Source: Streptomyces sp. 71268
GTDB taxonomy: Bacteria > Actinomycetota > Actinomycetes > Streptomycetales > Streptomycetaceae
Assembly (NCBI RefSeq): GCF_029392895.1
Contig: NZ_CP114200.1
Span: 1,641,501-1,705,500 of the forward strand
Length of the DNA stretch: 64,000 nucleotides
Reading direction: 5' to 3'
How positions within the stretch are numbered: position 1 is the first letter of the stretch; each line of letters opens with the position of its first letter. This document shows, in pieces, positions 24,371 to 33,463 of the stretch. The notes beneath the pieces were generated by a model. The model did not search any database, had not been told where the DNA came from, and was given only the letters and a program-made list of their open reading frames with translations. The position numbers and the translations under genes were made by a program.

Positions 24371-27205
24371 ATGAGGAGGTCCACCTTGATCCGTGTTCCG
24401 CGCGTGATCACCGCCACGGCCGCGGTGTTCGCGCTGGCGGCCGGGGTGCCCGGGCTGGCGCACGCGGCGCCCAGACCCGTGCCACAGCAGCAACCCGGCA
24501 CCCACATACCGACCGCCCCGCCGGGCGCCACCGCCGAGCGCCTCCCGGCGGGTTGGCGGCTCGACGGGGAGGGCGCCGACCGGGAACTGGTCTGGCGCTC
24601 GCGCGAACCGGTGCCCATGGGCGACGCCCGCGTCGAGTTCTACGCCGGCGACCGGCTCGTCGGCCGGCCCACGGCGGCGAAGGACGGCAGGACGTTCCGG
24701 CTGCCGCTCGCCGACGCCCGGCTCCAGCTCACGGACGAGCTACAGGTCCGGGCCGGCGGTCGCCGCCTGGACGCGGCCCCCCGGCACAACGCCCCGCGCA
24801 CGGCCCGGCCCACCGCCCCCGCCGAGCCGCCGGCGGCCCTGCCCCCGGGCCCGGTCGACCCCGGCGTGCCGGGCCGTTACCGCACCACCAGCGGCGAGTA
24901 CGACCTGCCGGCCGTGCGGCTCCCCGGCTTCGCCAAGCCGGTGGAGATGCGCGCCACGGTCGTGGGCCCGACGAACGCCCCCGGCCGCCGGCCGCTGGCG
25001 CTGTTCCTGCACGGCCGCCACTACACGTGCTTCGGCCCGTCCGCTGACGACCAGACCGGCGACTGGCCGTGCGCGGCCGGCAGCAAGCCGGTGCCCAGCT
25101 ACCGCGGCTACCTCCAGGCCCAGAAGCTGCTCGCCTCGCAGGGCTACGTGACGGTCTCCATCTCGGCCAACGGCATCAACGGCCAGGACGACGTCGTGGA
25201 GGACGGCGGCGCCCAGGCGCGCTCCTCGCTGGTGCGCCAGCACCTGGCCCGCTGGGCGGGATGGGCCGACAGGCCGAAGGGAACCCCGCGCGCGGTGCGC
25301 GCGGTGGCGCCGGCCGACCTGTCCCGCGTGCTGCTGGTGGGCCACTCCCGGGGCGGCGAGGGCGTCAACCGCGCCGCGCTCGACAGCCTCAGCCGCCCGC
25401 CGGCGGCCGAGGACGGCTACCGGGGCCCGGTGCGCTGGCGCATCCGTGGCAACGTCCTGATCGGGCCGACCATCTTCGGGCAGAACCCCGTGCCCGACGT
25501 GCCGTCGGCGACCATCCTGCCGGGCTGCGACGGGGACGTGTCCGACCTCCAGGGCCAGGTGTACGCCGACGGCACGCGCGGCGTCAGCCGTGGCGCCGCC
25601 CTGCACAGCGCGCTGTACGTGGTCGGCGCCAACCACAACTTCTTCAACACGGAGTGGACGCCGGGACAGGCCGAGGCGCCCGCCGAGGACGACTTCTACG
25701 AGGACCCCGAGGCACCGGACCGGGTCTGCGCGCCGAGCGCCAAGACCCGGCTGAGCGCCGCCGACCAGCAGCGGGCCGGGGCCACCTACGTCGCCGCCGC
25801 GGCCCGCCTGTTCGTCGCGGGTGACGACCGGGTGCGCCCGCTGCTCGACGGGTCCCAGCGGCGCGCGCCGTCGGCGGGCCCGGCGCGGGTGCTCAGCCAC
25901 GCGGTCGGCGGGCGGCGCACGCCGCTGGTCGTGCCGCACACCTCGCTGAAGGTGACCGGCGCGCGGATGTGCGTACAGGTGGACTCGGACGAGAACACCG
26001 CCGGCACGCCCTGCCTGCCGCCCGAGTCCAACCAGCGGTCCCCGCACTTCTCGCTCTGGTACGCGCCCGGCGAGCCGGAGCGGCACGCGGTCGCGCTGCG
26101 CTGGTCCAAGGCGGGCACCCCGGCCCGCGTCGGCCTGCCCCGCCCGGTCTCGGTCGCCGGCTCCAAGGAGCTGGCCCTGCGCGTGATGGTGCCGCCCAAC
26201 ACCTCGGGCACCTCGCTCGACGTCACCCTCACCGACGCTGCGGGCCACCGCGCGACGCTGGGCCGGGTGCGCGTGGACGGGCTGCCGGGCACCGACCGGA
26301 CCGCGTCCCTGTGGGGGCGTGAGGTGCGGGTGCCGCTGTCGGCCGCCGCGCGGGCCAGGCTCGACCTGAAGCGGATCACCTCGCTGGAGTTGACGCCACG
26401 TAGCGGCCCCGGTCGCGCGTGGCTGGTGGACGCGTGGGGCTGGAGCCCCGGCACGCCCGCCGTCCGGCCCACCGCCCTGCCCCGCATCGACATCGGCCGG
26501 GTGGAGGTCAAGGAGGGTGACGCGGGCGTCCGGACGCACCGGGTGCCCATCCGCGTCGCCGGCCACGGCACCGGCCAGGTCCGGCTGTTCACCACCGACC
26601 GCACGACGGACAAGCTCACGTACCGGACGGTGACGGTGCGCCCGGGCACCCAGACCATCGACATCCCGTTCACGGTGCGGGGCAACACCCGCTACGGCGC
26701 CGATGTCGGGTACTGGGTCTCGGTACGCGCGCTGCGCGGCACGGCGGTCGGTTCCGACCACGGCGGGGTTTTCGTACGCGACGACGACCCGATGCCCAAG
26801 GTCACGGTGACACCGGTCAGGGACCGGGTCACCGAGGGGCAGGCGCTGAGTTGGCGGGTGACGCTGTCCGAGGCCGCCGACACCGACATCTGGTCCGTGC
26901 TGCGCCTCCGGGCCCCGGCCAGCGGGGCCGAGTTGTCCAGCGTCGATGTCGAGAAGAAGTGGTTCGAGGAGGTCTTCTACGAGGACCAGACCCCGGTCCG
27001 CCCGCTCTCCCAGGCGTCCCAGCCCCCGGTCATCCCGATCCCGGTGGGGGCGGGGAAGCTGAGCGCGGTGGTGACCGTGCCCACCGTCAAGGACGCGATC
27101 ACCGAGCCGGATGAGCTGCTCCAGGCCCGGTTGGTCACCTACGACGACGACAGCGAGGAGTACGAGGGCCCGTTGGTCACCGGGACGGTGCGGGACGCCT
27201 CCTAG
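24371..27205 (+). CDS. Large secreted alpha/beta-hydrolase with C-terminal Calx-beta-like repeats
   Basis: 944 residues from ATG 24371. A TTG at 24386 has a better Shine-Dalgarno (GGAGG six bases upstream) and would remove the first five residues. A signal peptide ends near GLAHAAP (about residue 33). About 165-450 is a lipase-like hydrolase: oxyanion LALFLHGRHYTCFG, nucleophile VLLVGHSRGGEGVN (about residue 329), and a candidate His in VVGANHNFFNTEW. About 455-700 is beta-rich. About 705-944 holds two Calx-beta-like repeats, each with an acidic RVEVKEGDAGVRTHRVP or RVTEGQALSWRVTLSEA start. Substrate unknown; an extracellular esterase or lipase is likely. Confidence 0.75.
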   Translation: MRRSTLIRVPRVITATAAVFALAAGVPGLAHAAPRPVPQQQPGTHIPTAPPGATAERLPAGWRLDGEGADRELVWRSREPVPMGDARVEFYAGDRLVGRPTAAKDGRTFRLPLADARLQLTDELQVRAGGRRLDAAPRHNAPRTARPTAPAEPPAALPPGPVDPGVPGRYRTTSGEYDLPAVRLPGFAKPVEMRATVVGPTNAPGRRPLALFLHGRHYTCFGPSADDQTGDWPCAAGSKPVPSYRGYLQAQKLLASQGYVTVSISANGINGQDDVVEDGGAQARSSLVRQHLARWAGWADRPKGTPRAVRAVAPADLSRVLLVGHSRGGEGVNRAALDSLSRPPAAEDGYRGPVRWRIRGNVLIGPTIFGQNPVPDVPSATILPGCDGDVSDLQGQVYADGTRGVSRGAALHSALYVVGANHNFFNTEWTPGQAEAPAEDDFYEDPEAPDRVCAPSAKTRLSAADQQRAGATYVAAAARLFVAGDDRVRPLLDGSQRRAPSAGPARVLSHAVGGRRTPLVVPHTSLKVTGARMCVQVDSDENTAGTPCLPPESNQRSPHFSLWYAPGEPERHAVALRWSKAGTPARVGLPRPVSVAGSKELALRVMVPPNTSGTSLDVTLTDAAGHRATLGRVRVDGLPGTDRTASLWGREVRVPLSAAARARLDLKRITSLELTPRSGPGRAWLVDAWGWSPGTPAVRPTALPRIDIGRVEVKEGDAGVRTHRVPIRVAGHGTGQVRLFTTDRTTDKLTYRTVTVRPGTQTIDIPFTVRGNTRYGADVGYWVSVRALRGTAVGSDHGGVFVRDDDPMPKVTVTPVRDRVTEGQALSWRVTLSEAADTDIWSVLRLRAPASGAELSSVDVEKKWFEEVFYEDQTPVRPLSQASQPPVIPIPVGAGKLSAVVTVPTVKDAITEPDELLQARLVTYDDDSEEYEGPLVTGTVRDAS

Positions 27206-27302
27206 CTCCCCGCCCGGCGCCGGACACGCGTCGCCCGGCGCACGCCGCGGGCGCCCGAGCGGCGTCCGCGGGTCGCCAACCTCGCGACCACACTGGTGAG
27301 TT

Positions 27303-27338
27303 GCCGCGCCCCTACGTCGATCGGCGTAGGGGCGCGGC
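27303..27338 (+). terminator. 14-bp perfect hairpin terminator
   Basis: 27303-27316 pairs with 27325-27338 over an 8-nt loop, 98 nt after the hydrolase stop and before the next gene on the same strand. Confidence 0.7.
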
Positions 27339-27424
27339 GCGTGTGTGGCGAACTCTTCCCCCCGGGTGGTGGGCCGCGTCGAATTCGTTTGTTCGGCCGC
27401 CACGGGCCGCACTACCGTGCCCGG

Positions 27425-28081
27425 GTGGATCTCTTCTCGCACTCCTGGGCGGCGCTGCGCGCGGCGGTCGCCGAACTCCCCGACGCGGCCTTCGAGCAGC
27501 CGTCGGGCTGCGCCGGCTGGCTCGTCCGCGACCTCGTCTGCCACCTGGTCATCGACGCGCAGGACGTCCTGATCACCCTCGCCACCCCCGCCACGACGGA
27601 GCCGACCGCCGACGCGGTGACGTACTGGAGCGTCACGCACCAGCCGCCGACCGGTGACGACCCGCTCGACGCGCTGATCGTCCGGCTGGCCGCCGCGTAC
27701 GAACAGCCGAACCTGCTCACCTTCCACCTCGACGATGTCGGCTCCGCCGCCGGGCGCGCGGCCGAGCTCGCCGACCCCGACGCCCTGGTGAGCACCCAGG
27801 ACATGGTGTTGACGGTGGCCGACTTCCGCACCGCGTACGTCCTTGAGTGGACACTGCACCACCTCGACCTGGTCGCCCACCTCCCCGGCGTCGCGGGCCC
27901 GCCCGCCGAGGCTCTCGCGCACTGCCGGGCCACGCTGGAGACGATCGCGGGCACCGCGTTCCCCGCGTCGTTCAGCGACCGGGACGTCCTCCTGGTCGGC
28001 ACCGGGCGGCGGGCGCCGACGGAGGCGGAGGTGGCCGAACTCGGCGCGCTGGCCGAGCGGTTGCCGTTCGTCATCGGCTGA
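27425..28081 (+). CDS. Maleylpyruvate isomerase/DinB-like mycothiol-dependent family protein
   Basis: 218 residues from GTG 27425. It has the N-terminal four-helix pattern of the mycothiol maleylpyruvate isomerase/DinB superfamily: FSHSWAALRAAVAELPDAAF, GWLVRDLVCHLVIDAQD (candidate metal His), and later VLEWTLHHLDLVAHLPG (HH pair). The three His fit the metal-binding triad. Exact substrate unknown. It stands alone downstream of the hairpin at 27303. Confidence 0.75.
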   Translation: MDLFSHSWAALRAAVAELPDAAFEQPSGCAGWLVRDLVCHLVIDAQDVLITLATPATTEPTADAVTYWSVTHQPPTGDDPLDALIVRLAAAYEQPNLLTFHLDDVGSAAGRAAELADPDALVSTQDMVLTVADFRTAYVLEWTLHHLDLVAHLPGVAGPPAEALAHCRATLETIAGTAFPASFSDRDVLLVGTGRRAPTEAEVAELGALAERLPFVIG

Positions 28082-28105
28082 GGCGTCGCTCGGTCGGCGG
28101 CGGGG

Positions 28106-28657
28106 TCAGCCGTCCGCGTTCCCCGGGGACAGCGGCTTCTGGAACCAGGCCACGTCCCAGAACCTGTCGAACTTGCGCCCCACGCGCTCGTAGACGCCGA
28201 CCGGCCGAAAGCCGAAGCGCTCGTGGAGCCGCCGGGACGCCTCGTTCGGCACGGTGATCCCGGCGAGCGCCACGTGGACGTCCTCCGCCTCCAGCGCCGC
28301 GAAGAGCCCGGCGTACAGCAGCCGTCCGACGCCGCGCCCCACCTGTTCGGGCGCCACGTAGACGGTGGTCTCCACCGAGGTCGCGTACGCCGGCTTGGCA
28401 CGGAAGGCGCTGCTGGTCGCGTAGCCGAGGAGCGCGCCGCCCGCCTCGGCCACGAGCAGCCGGTGCGGCCCCGTGGCAGGGTGGGCCAGCAGCCACGGCC
28501 GCCGCTGCTCGGCGGTGAAGGGTTCGGTGTCGAAGGTGATGGGCGTCCGGACGACGTAGTGGTTGTAGATCCGGGTCAACTCTTCGAGGTCGCCCTCGCC
28601 GCCCGGCCGCACCCGTGCGCCCGACCCCGTACCGTACCCGCTGACCTGTGCGTTCAT
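28106..28657 (-). CDS. GNAT acetyltransferase, phosphinothricin acetyltransferase-like
   Basis: 183 residues from ATG 28657. It shows the Pat/Bar pattern: IYNHYVVRTPITFDTEPFT near the N-terminus, VETTVYVAPEQVGRGVGRLL as the acetyl-CoA loop, then NEASRRLHERFGFRPVGVYE and a final VGRKFDRFWDVAWFQKP. Related enzymes acetylate phosphinothricin or methionine sulfoximine-like amino acids. The native substrate is not shown. It is convergent with the maleylpyruvate isomerase-like gene. Confidence 0.85.
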   Translation of the reverse strand: MNAQVSGYGTGSGARVRPGGEGDLEELTRIYNHYVVRTPITFDTEPFTAEQRRPWLLAHPATGPHRLLVAEAGGALLGYATSSAFRAKPAYATSVETTVYVAPEQVGRGVGRLLYAGLFAALEAEDVHVALAGITVPNEASRRLHERFGFRPVGVYERVGRKFDRFWDVAWFQKPLSPGNADG

Positions 28658-28737
28658 CCGTACGACGGTACGCGGCCCGTGTGACGCGGCCGTGTCGCCG
28701 GGGCGCCCGTCGCGCGGCCCCGCCGGCGCGGCCGGGC

Positions 28738-29331
28738 TCAGGCGTCGCCTGGCGGGCGGGGTGGCTGCCAGCCCCGGGTGAGGATGTCGAAGATCGCTTC
28801 GACGGCGGCGCGGCGGTCCGCCTGGCCGCGCGCGAGGGTCGGGACCTCCAGGACGAACCGCGCCAGGGCCGTGCAGGCGGGGTCCGAGTGGGGCACGCCG
28901 CACTCCTCGGCGATGGCCGCGCCGAGGGCATCGGTGTACCGCGTCCACATGTGCTCGGCGTAGGCGCGCAGCGCGGGCGTGGTGTCCACGAGGCGGACAA
29001 AATCGGGCAGTTGGGGGTCAGCCGTGAGCGGCAACCAGGTGTCGAGGACGTGCGCGCGGAGGGCGTCGGGGATGCTCCGGCCGGCGGGCCGCTCACGTAC
29101 GGCCGCGACGAGCGCCGCCTCGCGGTCCGCCTCCTGGTCGAAGACGAGCGCCTCCTTGCCGCTGAAGTGCTTGAACACCGTCGTGGTCGACACGTCGGCC
29201 GCCTCGGCGACGTCGCGGACGCTCACCTGGTCGTAGCCGCGCTCCAGAAAGAGGCGCAGGGCGGCGTCGGCGATGGCTTGTCGGGTGGCCGCCTTCTTGC
29301 GTTCGCGGCGGCCGACGGGGGGCTCGGTCAT
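28738..29331 (-). CDS. TetR-family transcriptional repressor
   Basis: 197 residues from ATG 29331. The helix-turn-helix is at residues 15-60 (IADAALRLFLERGYDQVSVR, then VAEAADVSTTTVFKHFSGKE). The C-terminal part is helical with a variable ligand pocket. It is divergent from the FAD monooxygenase at 29509, so it probably controls that gene and itself through sites in the 177-bp gap. Confidence 0.9.
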   Translation of the reverse strand: MTEPPVGRRERKKAATRQAIADAALRLFLERGYDQVSVRDVAEAADVSTTTVFKHFSGKEALVFDQEADREAALVAAVRERPAGRSIPDALRAHVLDTWLPLTADPQLPDFVRLVDTTPALRAYAEHMWTRYTDALGAAIAEECGVPHSDPACTALARFVLEVPTLARGQADRRAAVEAIFDILTRGWQPPRPPGDA

Positions 29332-29362
29332 GGGGGGAGCGTAACCGATGGTTGTCTCGCTT

Positions 29363-29387
29363 AAAAAGTTGACTCGTTGCACTTTTT
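29363..29387. promoter_or_regulatory. AT-rich inverted repeat in the TetR/monooxygenase gap
   Basis: AAAAAGT at 29363-29369 and ACTTTTT at 29381-29387 form a 7-bp dyad with an 11-nt spacer, in a region far more AT-rich than the surroundings. It is a candidate TetR operator. A TTGACT hexamer overlaps it at 29369-29374. Confidence 0.5.
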
Positions 29388-29508
29388 TATTCGATGTGCT
29401 GTTCTGAGAGCGGCGCACGCCCGGCCGACGCGGCGACCGCCCCCCTCCTGGCCGCCCCGCGCGCCCTCGCCCCGCCGCATCCCTTCGCCCTCGACGTAAG
29501 GAACAGCC

Positions 29509-30654
29509 ATGCACTCCCCAGCACCCGCCCGCGCCAGGATCAGCGTCATCGGCGCCGGGCCCGGCGGCCTGACCTGCGCCCGGGTCCTCCAGCGGCACGG
29601 CCTCGCGGTCACCGTGTACGAGCGCGAGCCCGGCCCGACCGCGCGCGACCAGGGCGGCACCCTCGACCTGCACGTCGACAACGGTCAACGCGCCCTGCGC
29701 GCGGCCGGCCTGCTCGATGACTTCTTCTCACTGGCCCGGCCCGAAGGGCAGGAGATGCGCCAACTCGACCCGTCGGGGTCGCTGTTGTTCCACTCCGCCC
29801 CGGAGGCCGGCGAACTCCTCCAACCGGAGATCGATCGCGGCCAGTTGCGCGACCTGTTACTCGGCTCCCTGGAGCCGGGAACCGTTCGCTGGGGCCGCGC
29901 CCTCGACGGGATCAGCGGACCCGCCGACGGACCTCGGCGCCTGCGCTTCGCCGACGGCACGAGCGTCGAAACCGACCTGGTCATCGGCGCCGACGGGGCC
30001 TTCTCGCGGGTACGCCCCGCCGTGTCCCCCGCCGTCCCCCGGTACACCGGGGTGAGCTTCCTGGAGGCGCGGTTCTCCGACGTCGAGCGCCGGCACCCCG
30101 AGATTGCCGCGCTGGTCGGCGCGGGGAGCGCCGCCGCGGCCGACGGCGATCGCGGCCTGTTCGCCCAGCGCAACGGCGGGGACGAGGTCCGCGTCTACCT
30201 CGTCCAGCGGGCCCCGATCGACTGGATCGCCGCGAGCGGCCTGGCCGCCGACGACACCGCCGGCATCCGCGCCCTGCTGCTGGACGCGTACGCCGCCTGG
30301 GCGCCCCGGATGCGGCGGTTGATCACCGACAACGACGGGCCCTACGTCGATCGCCCGATCCTCGCTCTCCCGGTGCCGCACACCTGGCCGCCCTGCCCGA
30401 CGGTGACCCTGCTCGGCGACGCCGCCCACCTCATGCCCCCGCTCGGCGTCGGCGTCAACCTCGCCCTGCTCGACGCCAGCGAACTCGCCCTCGCCCTCAC
30501 GAGCGCCACCACCGTGGCGGAGGCCGTCCGCGCGTACGAGGAGACCATGCTGCCCCGCTCCGTCGAGACGGCCCGCGCCCTCGAAGGCGGGGCGGAACAC
30601 CTGCTGTCCGCCGAGGTCCCCGACTTCGGCCAGGCCGGCGCCGCCCACGGCTGA
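29509..30654 (+). CDS. FAD-dependent monooxygenase (TetX-like)
   Basis: 381 residues from ATG 29509. Rossmann FAD motif ISVIGAGPGGLTCARVL, then VIGADGAFSRVRPAV (DG motif), and LLGDAAHLMPPLGVGVNLAL (GD motif). These define group A aromatic or tetracycline-type flavin hydroxylases. The nearest described relatives include TetX-like and aromatic-ring hydroxylases. The divergent TetR gene suggests induction by a small molecule. Whether it inactivates an antibiotic or works in catabolism is not resolved. Confidence 0.85.
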   Translation: MHSPAPARARISVIGAGPGGLTCARVLQRHGLAVTVYEREPGPTARDQGGTLDLHVDNGQRALRAAGLLDDFFSLARPEGQEMRQLDPSGSLLFHSAPEAGELLQPEIDRGQLRDLLLGSLEPGTVRWGRALDGISGPADGPRRLRFADGTSVETDLVIGADGAFSRVRPAVSPAVPRYTGVSFLEARFSDVERRHPEIAALVGAGSAAAADGDRGLFAQRNGGDEVRVYLVQRAPIDWIAASGLAADDTAGIRALLLDAYAAWAPRMRRLITDNDGPYVDRPILALPVPHTWPPCPTVTLLGDAAHLMPPLGVGVNLALLDASELALALTSATTVAEAVRAYEETMLPRSVETARALEGGAEHLLSAEVPDFGQAGAAHG

Positions 30655-30726
30655 GCGCCCGCGACCCGTGGGCGGCGGCGTCGGCCAGCGGCGCCGAGCA
30701 GCCGAGCCGGCGCCCGCGCGGCGCGG

Positions 30727-31953
30727 CTAGTCCTGCCGCGCGGCGCGCCCGGGCAGCGCGGCCTCGATGAGGTCGGCGGCCTGCTCGGTCCCGCCCTCGG
30801 CGGCCGTGCGCTCCCGCATGCGGTGCACGGCCGCGGCGACCTCGGGGTCGGCCACCAGGCCGAGCACCGCCGCCCGCAGCGTGTCGGCGGTGGCCTCCGC
30901 CTTGGGCACGTGCCGGGCCACGCCGAGTTCGGCCAGCATGGCCGCGTTGCCGAACTGGTCGGTGGCCAGCGGCACCGCCACCATCGGCACGCCGCTGGCC
31001 AGCCCCTCCTGGCTGCCGCCGGCCCCGGCGTGGGTGACGAAGGCGTCGGCCTGGCGCAGGACGGACAGTTGCGGCACCCACGAGTGGACCTCGACGTTGT
31101 CGGGGATCGGGCCGAGTTCGGCGGGGTCCACGAACTTGCCGATCTGGAGCACCAGGTACCAGCCGGGCAGGTCGCCGAAGGCCGCGAGGCACTCGCGGTA
31201 GAAGGCGGGCTCCTTGGTCCAGGCGGAGCCCAGCGAGACGAGCACCACCTTGGTCTCCGCGTCCAGGTGCGCCGGGCGGTGCCACTCCCCCTGGTCGGCG
31301 CGGTCCCCCTGGCAGGCGCCGACGAAGGTGAAGACCGAGGTGTCGACCTTGTCGTAGTGCGGCTGGAGGGCGCTGGGGATGAGCACGATGGCGCGCTCGG
31401 GCATCCCGACCAGCCGGGCCGGGTCGGTGTGCGTCATGTCGTGTTCAGCGAGCCAGGCCGCGAAGCGGTCGTAGTAGGCGGCGCCGCGCGGGGTGCGCTT
31501 CATCTCCTCGAAGCCCTGGGCCAGTTCGGTCTCCTCGTACCCGTCCCAGACCACCAGGTTCGGCGTGAGCTGGATGGCGGGCACGCCCCAGCGGTGGGCC
31601 AGCATGGGCGCCGGGTACGAGGTGATGTCGTGCAGCACCAGGTCCGGTTCGTCACCGGCATACGCGTCGAGGAGCTGCGGCAGCATCTGCATGCCGTCGG
31701 CCAGGAAGTGCTCCAGGTAGTCGATGAGTTCGGTGCCCCACGCCTCCGGTTCGTCGTCCATCGGCAGGGTGGAGGTGTAGATCACCGGCTCCGCGCCGGT
31801 GGCGGCGACCTTCTCCGCGAACGAGGCGGGGATGGCGTAGGTGACCCGGTGGCCGCGGGCGACGAGTTCGCGGATCACCTCAAGGCTGGGGTTGACGTGC
31901 CCGTGGGCCGCGATGCTGAACATGGCGATGTGGGCGCGTTCGGTTGTCGGCAT
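30727..31953 (-). CDS. Macrolide-type glycosyltransferase (GT1)
   Basis: 408 residues from ATG 31953. The acceptor domain starts with [20 protein letters not shown], carrying the catalytic His in AAHGHVNP. The UDP-sugar motif is [20 protein letters not shown], followed by [10 protein letters not shown], the classic GT1 donor site. It resembles OleD/Mgt enzymes that glucosylate and inactivate macrolides. The substrate is inferred from family only. Two tandem palindromes lie just upstream of the start. It is convergent with the FAD monooxygenase. Confidence 0.88.
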   Translation of the reverse strand: MPTTERAHIAMFSIAAHGHVNPSLEVIRELVARGHRVTYAIPASFAEKVAATGAEPVIYTSTLPMDDEPEAWGTELIDYLEHFLADGMQMLPQLLDAYAGDEPDLVLHDITSYPAPMLAHRWGVPAIQLTPNLVVWDGYEETELAQGFEEMKRTPRGAAYYDRFAAWLAEHDMTHTDPARLVGMPERAIVLIPSALQPHYDKVDTSVFTFVGACQGDRADQGEWHRPAHLDAETKVVLVSLGSAWTKEPAFYRECLAAFGDLPGWYLVLQIGKFVDPAELGPIPDNVEVHSWVPQLSVLRQADAFVTHAGAGGSQEGLASGVPMVAVPLATDQFGNAAMLAELGVARHVPKAEATADTLRAAVLGLVADPEVAAAVHRMRERTAAEGGTEQAADLIEAALPGRAARQD

Positions 31954-31968
31954 GATCGGGACTGTACG

Positions 31969-32005
31969 CGAGACGATACGTCTCGTGCAAGACGATACGT
32001 ATCGT
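31969..32005 (-). promoter_or_regulatory. Tandem palindromes upstream of the glycosyltransferase
   Basis: CGAGACG-ATA-CGTCTCG at 31969-31985 and ACGATACGTATCGT at 31992-32005 are perfect dyads. They share an 11-bp direct repeat AGACGATACGT (31971-31981 and 31990-32000) spaced 19 bp apart. The arrangement looks like a TetR-type double operator covering the glycosyltransferase promoter, 16-52 nt upstream of its start codon. Confidence 0.7.
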
Positions 32006-32110
32006 TCAACTGATTGGGTCCGCGCGGCGGCGGCTCGGGGGCTTCGGCAGCTCGGCGGCTGGGGCCAGGCGGCTGGACGCGAGGGCTGAGGGCTCGGCGG
32101 GCTGGGCAGG

Positions 32111-32130
32111 CCCGACCAGCCCCGGTCGGG
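32111..32130 (-). terminator. Hairpin after the sugar ABC operon
   Basis: CCCGACC (32111-32117) and GGTCGGG (32124-32130) form a 7-bp stem with a 6-nt loop, 4 nt past the binding-protein stop. Confidence 0.55.
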
Positions 32131-32134
32131 GCGC

Positions 32135-33463
32135 TCAGCGCTGGTAGCGCGCGAGGACCAGGTTTCCGTCGGAGACCAGCCGGTCCCGCAGTTCACCGTC
32201 GTCGATCGCGCCGCTGTAGAACTCCTGGAAGGCGGGCGTGGCCACCTTGTCCTTCCACTCCGGGTAGCCGCGCACGGACTGGGCGGGCGCCGAGCGCAGG
32301 TGGCCGGCGAGCGCGGTGCCGGTGGCCCAGCCGTGGCGCGGGGTGCGCAGCGCCGGGTCGGCCAGCGCGGTGGTGCCGGTGGGCAGCAGCCAGTCGCCCC
32401 GGGCCAGCCGCACCATGTTCGCGGGCCGCAACAGGAAGTCGACGAAGGCCATCGCCTCCTCCTTGCGGCGACAGTCCGCCGCGATCGACAGCGTCTGCGG
32501 GCTGACGCCCTGTCGCTGGTCGCCGCCGGGGCCGGCGGGCGCGGGCAGCGCCACCCAGTCGAAGCCGTGCGGGGCCTGCTGGACGATCTGCTGCCGGTAC
32601 GAGAAGCCGAGCGGCACCATCGCGTACCGGTCCCCGAAGAAGCCCGGCAGGGTGTCGGCGCCGCTCATACCGAGGGTGGCGCGGGACGCCGACCTCTCGC
32701 GCACCACCTGGTCGCGGATGGCGTTCGGCACCACCCGGTCGCGCGCCGTGTAGCGGATGGTGACCTTGCCGTCGTCGCCTCGGTGGAACAGCCGGCCGCC
32801 GGTGGACAGCGAGAGGTTCAGCGTCGCGGAGACCGGCTCCTTGAGCGGCCAGGCCACCCCGTACGTGGCGCCACGGGTGAGCCGCCCGGCGGCGTCCGCG
32901 AACTCCTCCCACGTCCAGGGCTCGCGCGCCGTGGGCAGCCGCACCCTGGCGGCGGCCAGCAGCCGCCGGTTGGCCATGATCATGCGGGGTTCCTGGAGGA
33001 ACGGCACCCCGTACACCCGCCCGCCGAACGTCGCGGTCTGCCAACCGTGCGGCGGGATCTCGCGCCGCAGCCGGTCCGCGAGCAGGCCGCCCAGGTCGGC
33101 GAGGTAGCCGCCGTAGGCGAAGTCCGCGAGGTCGTCGGAGGCGTCGTGGATGATGTCCGGCGCCTCGCCGCCCTCGAAGGAGGTGAGGAGTTGGTCGTGC
33201 ACGCTGGCCCAACTGCCCTGCACGTAGGTCACTCTGGAGCGCGGGTGAGCCGCGTTCCACTCCGCGACCAACTCCTTGTTGGCCCGCACCGACTCCCGCT
33301 GCCAGGCCAGCGAGAGGAAGCGCAGGCCGCCCCGGTCCCCGCTCGCGCACCCGGGCACCAGCGCGCCGACCCCGGCCGCCCCGGCCACGCCCAGCAGGCG
33401 CCGGCGCGAGGGGCGGCGCGGCGGCGGTGCCGTACGGGCCGGATCGTACGAGCCTCCCGCCAT
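32135..33463 (-). CDS. Sugar ABC transporter extracellular binding lipoprotein
   Basis: 442 residues from ATG 33463. The signal has a twin-arginine-like [16 protein letters not shown] followed by lipobox VPGC (about residues 36-39). The mature part is of the MalE/UgpB type ([37 protein letters not shown]). It binds a carbohydrate outside the cell. Start and stop overlap with the preceding permease by a base, so it is translationally coupled. No ligand can be named. Confidence 0.88.
   Translation of the reverse strand: MAGGSYDPARTAPPPRRPSRRRLLGVAGAAGVGALVPGCASGDRGGLRFLSLAWQRESVRANKELVAEWNAAHPRSRVTYVQGSWASVHDQLLTSFEGGEAPDIIHDASDDLADFAYGGYLADLGGLLADRLRREIPPHGWQTATFGGRVYGVPFLQEPRMIMANRRLLAAARVRLPTAREPWTWEEFADAAGRLTRGATYGVAWPLKEPVSATLNLSLSTGGRLFHRGDDGKVTIRYTARDRVVPNAIRDQVVRERSASRATLGMSGADTLPGFFGDRYAMVPLGFSYRQQIVQQAPHGFDWVALPAPAGPGGDQRQGVSPQTLSIAADCRRKEEAMAFVDFLLRPANMVRLARGDWLLPTGTTALADPALRTPRHGWATGTALAGHLRSAPAQSVRGYPEWKDKVATPAFQEFYSGAIDDGELRDRLVSDGNLVLARYQR

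Noticed and set aside
24740..27922. Very long minus-strand open frame (over 1,000 codons) opposite the secreted hydrolase
   Set aside because: It mirrors the high-GC codon structure of the plus-strand gene, has Arg/Gly/Val-heavy composition with no domain, and lacks a start signal.
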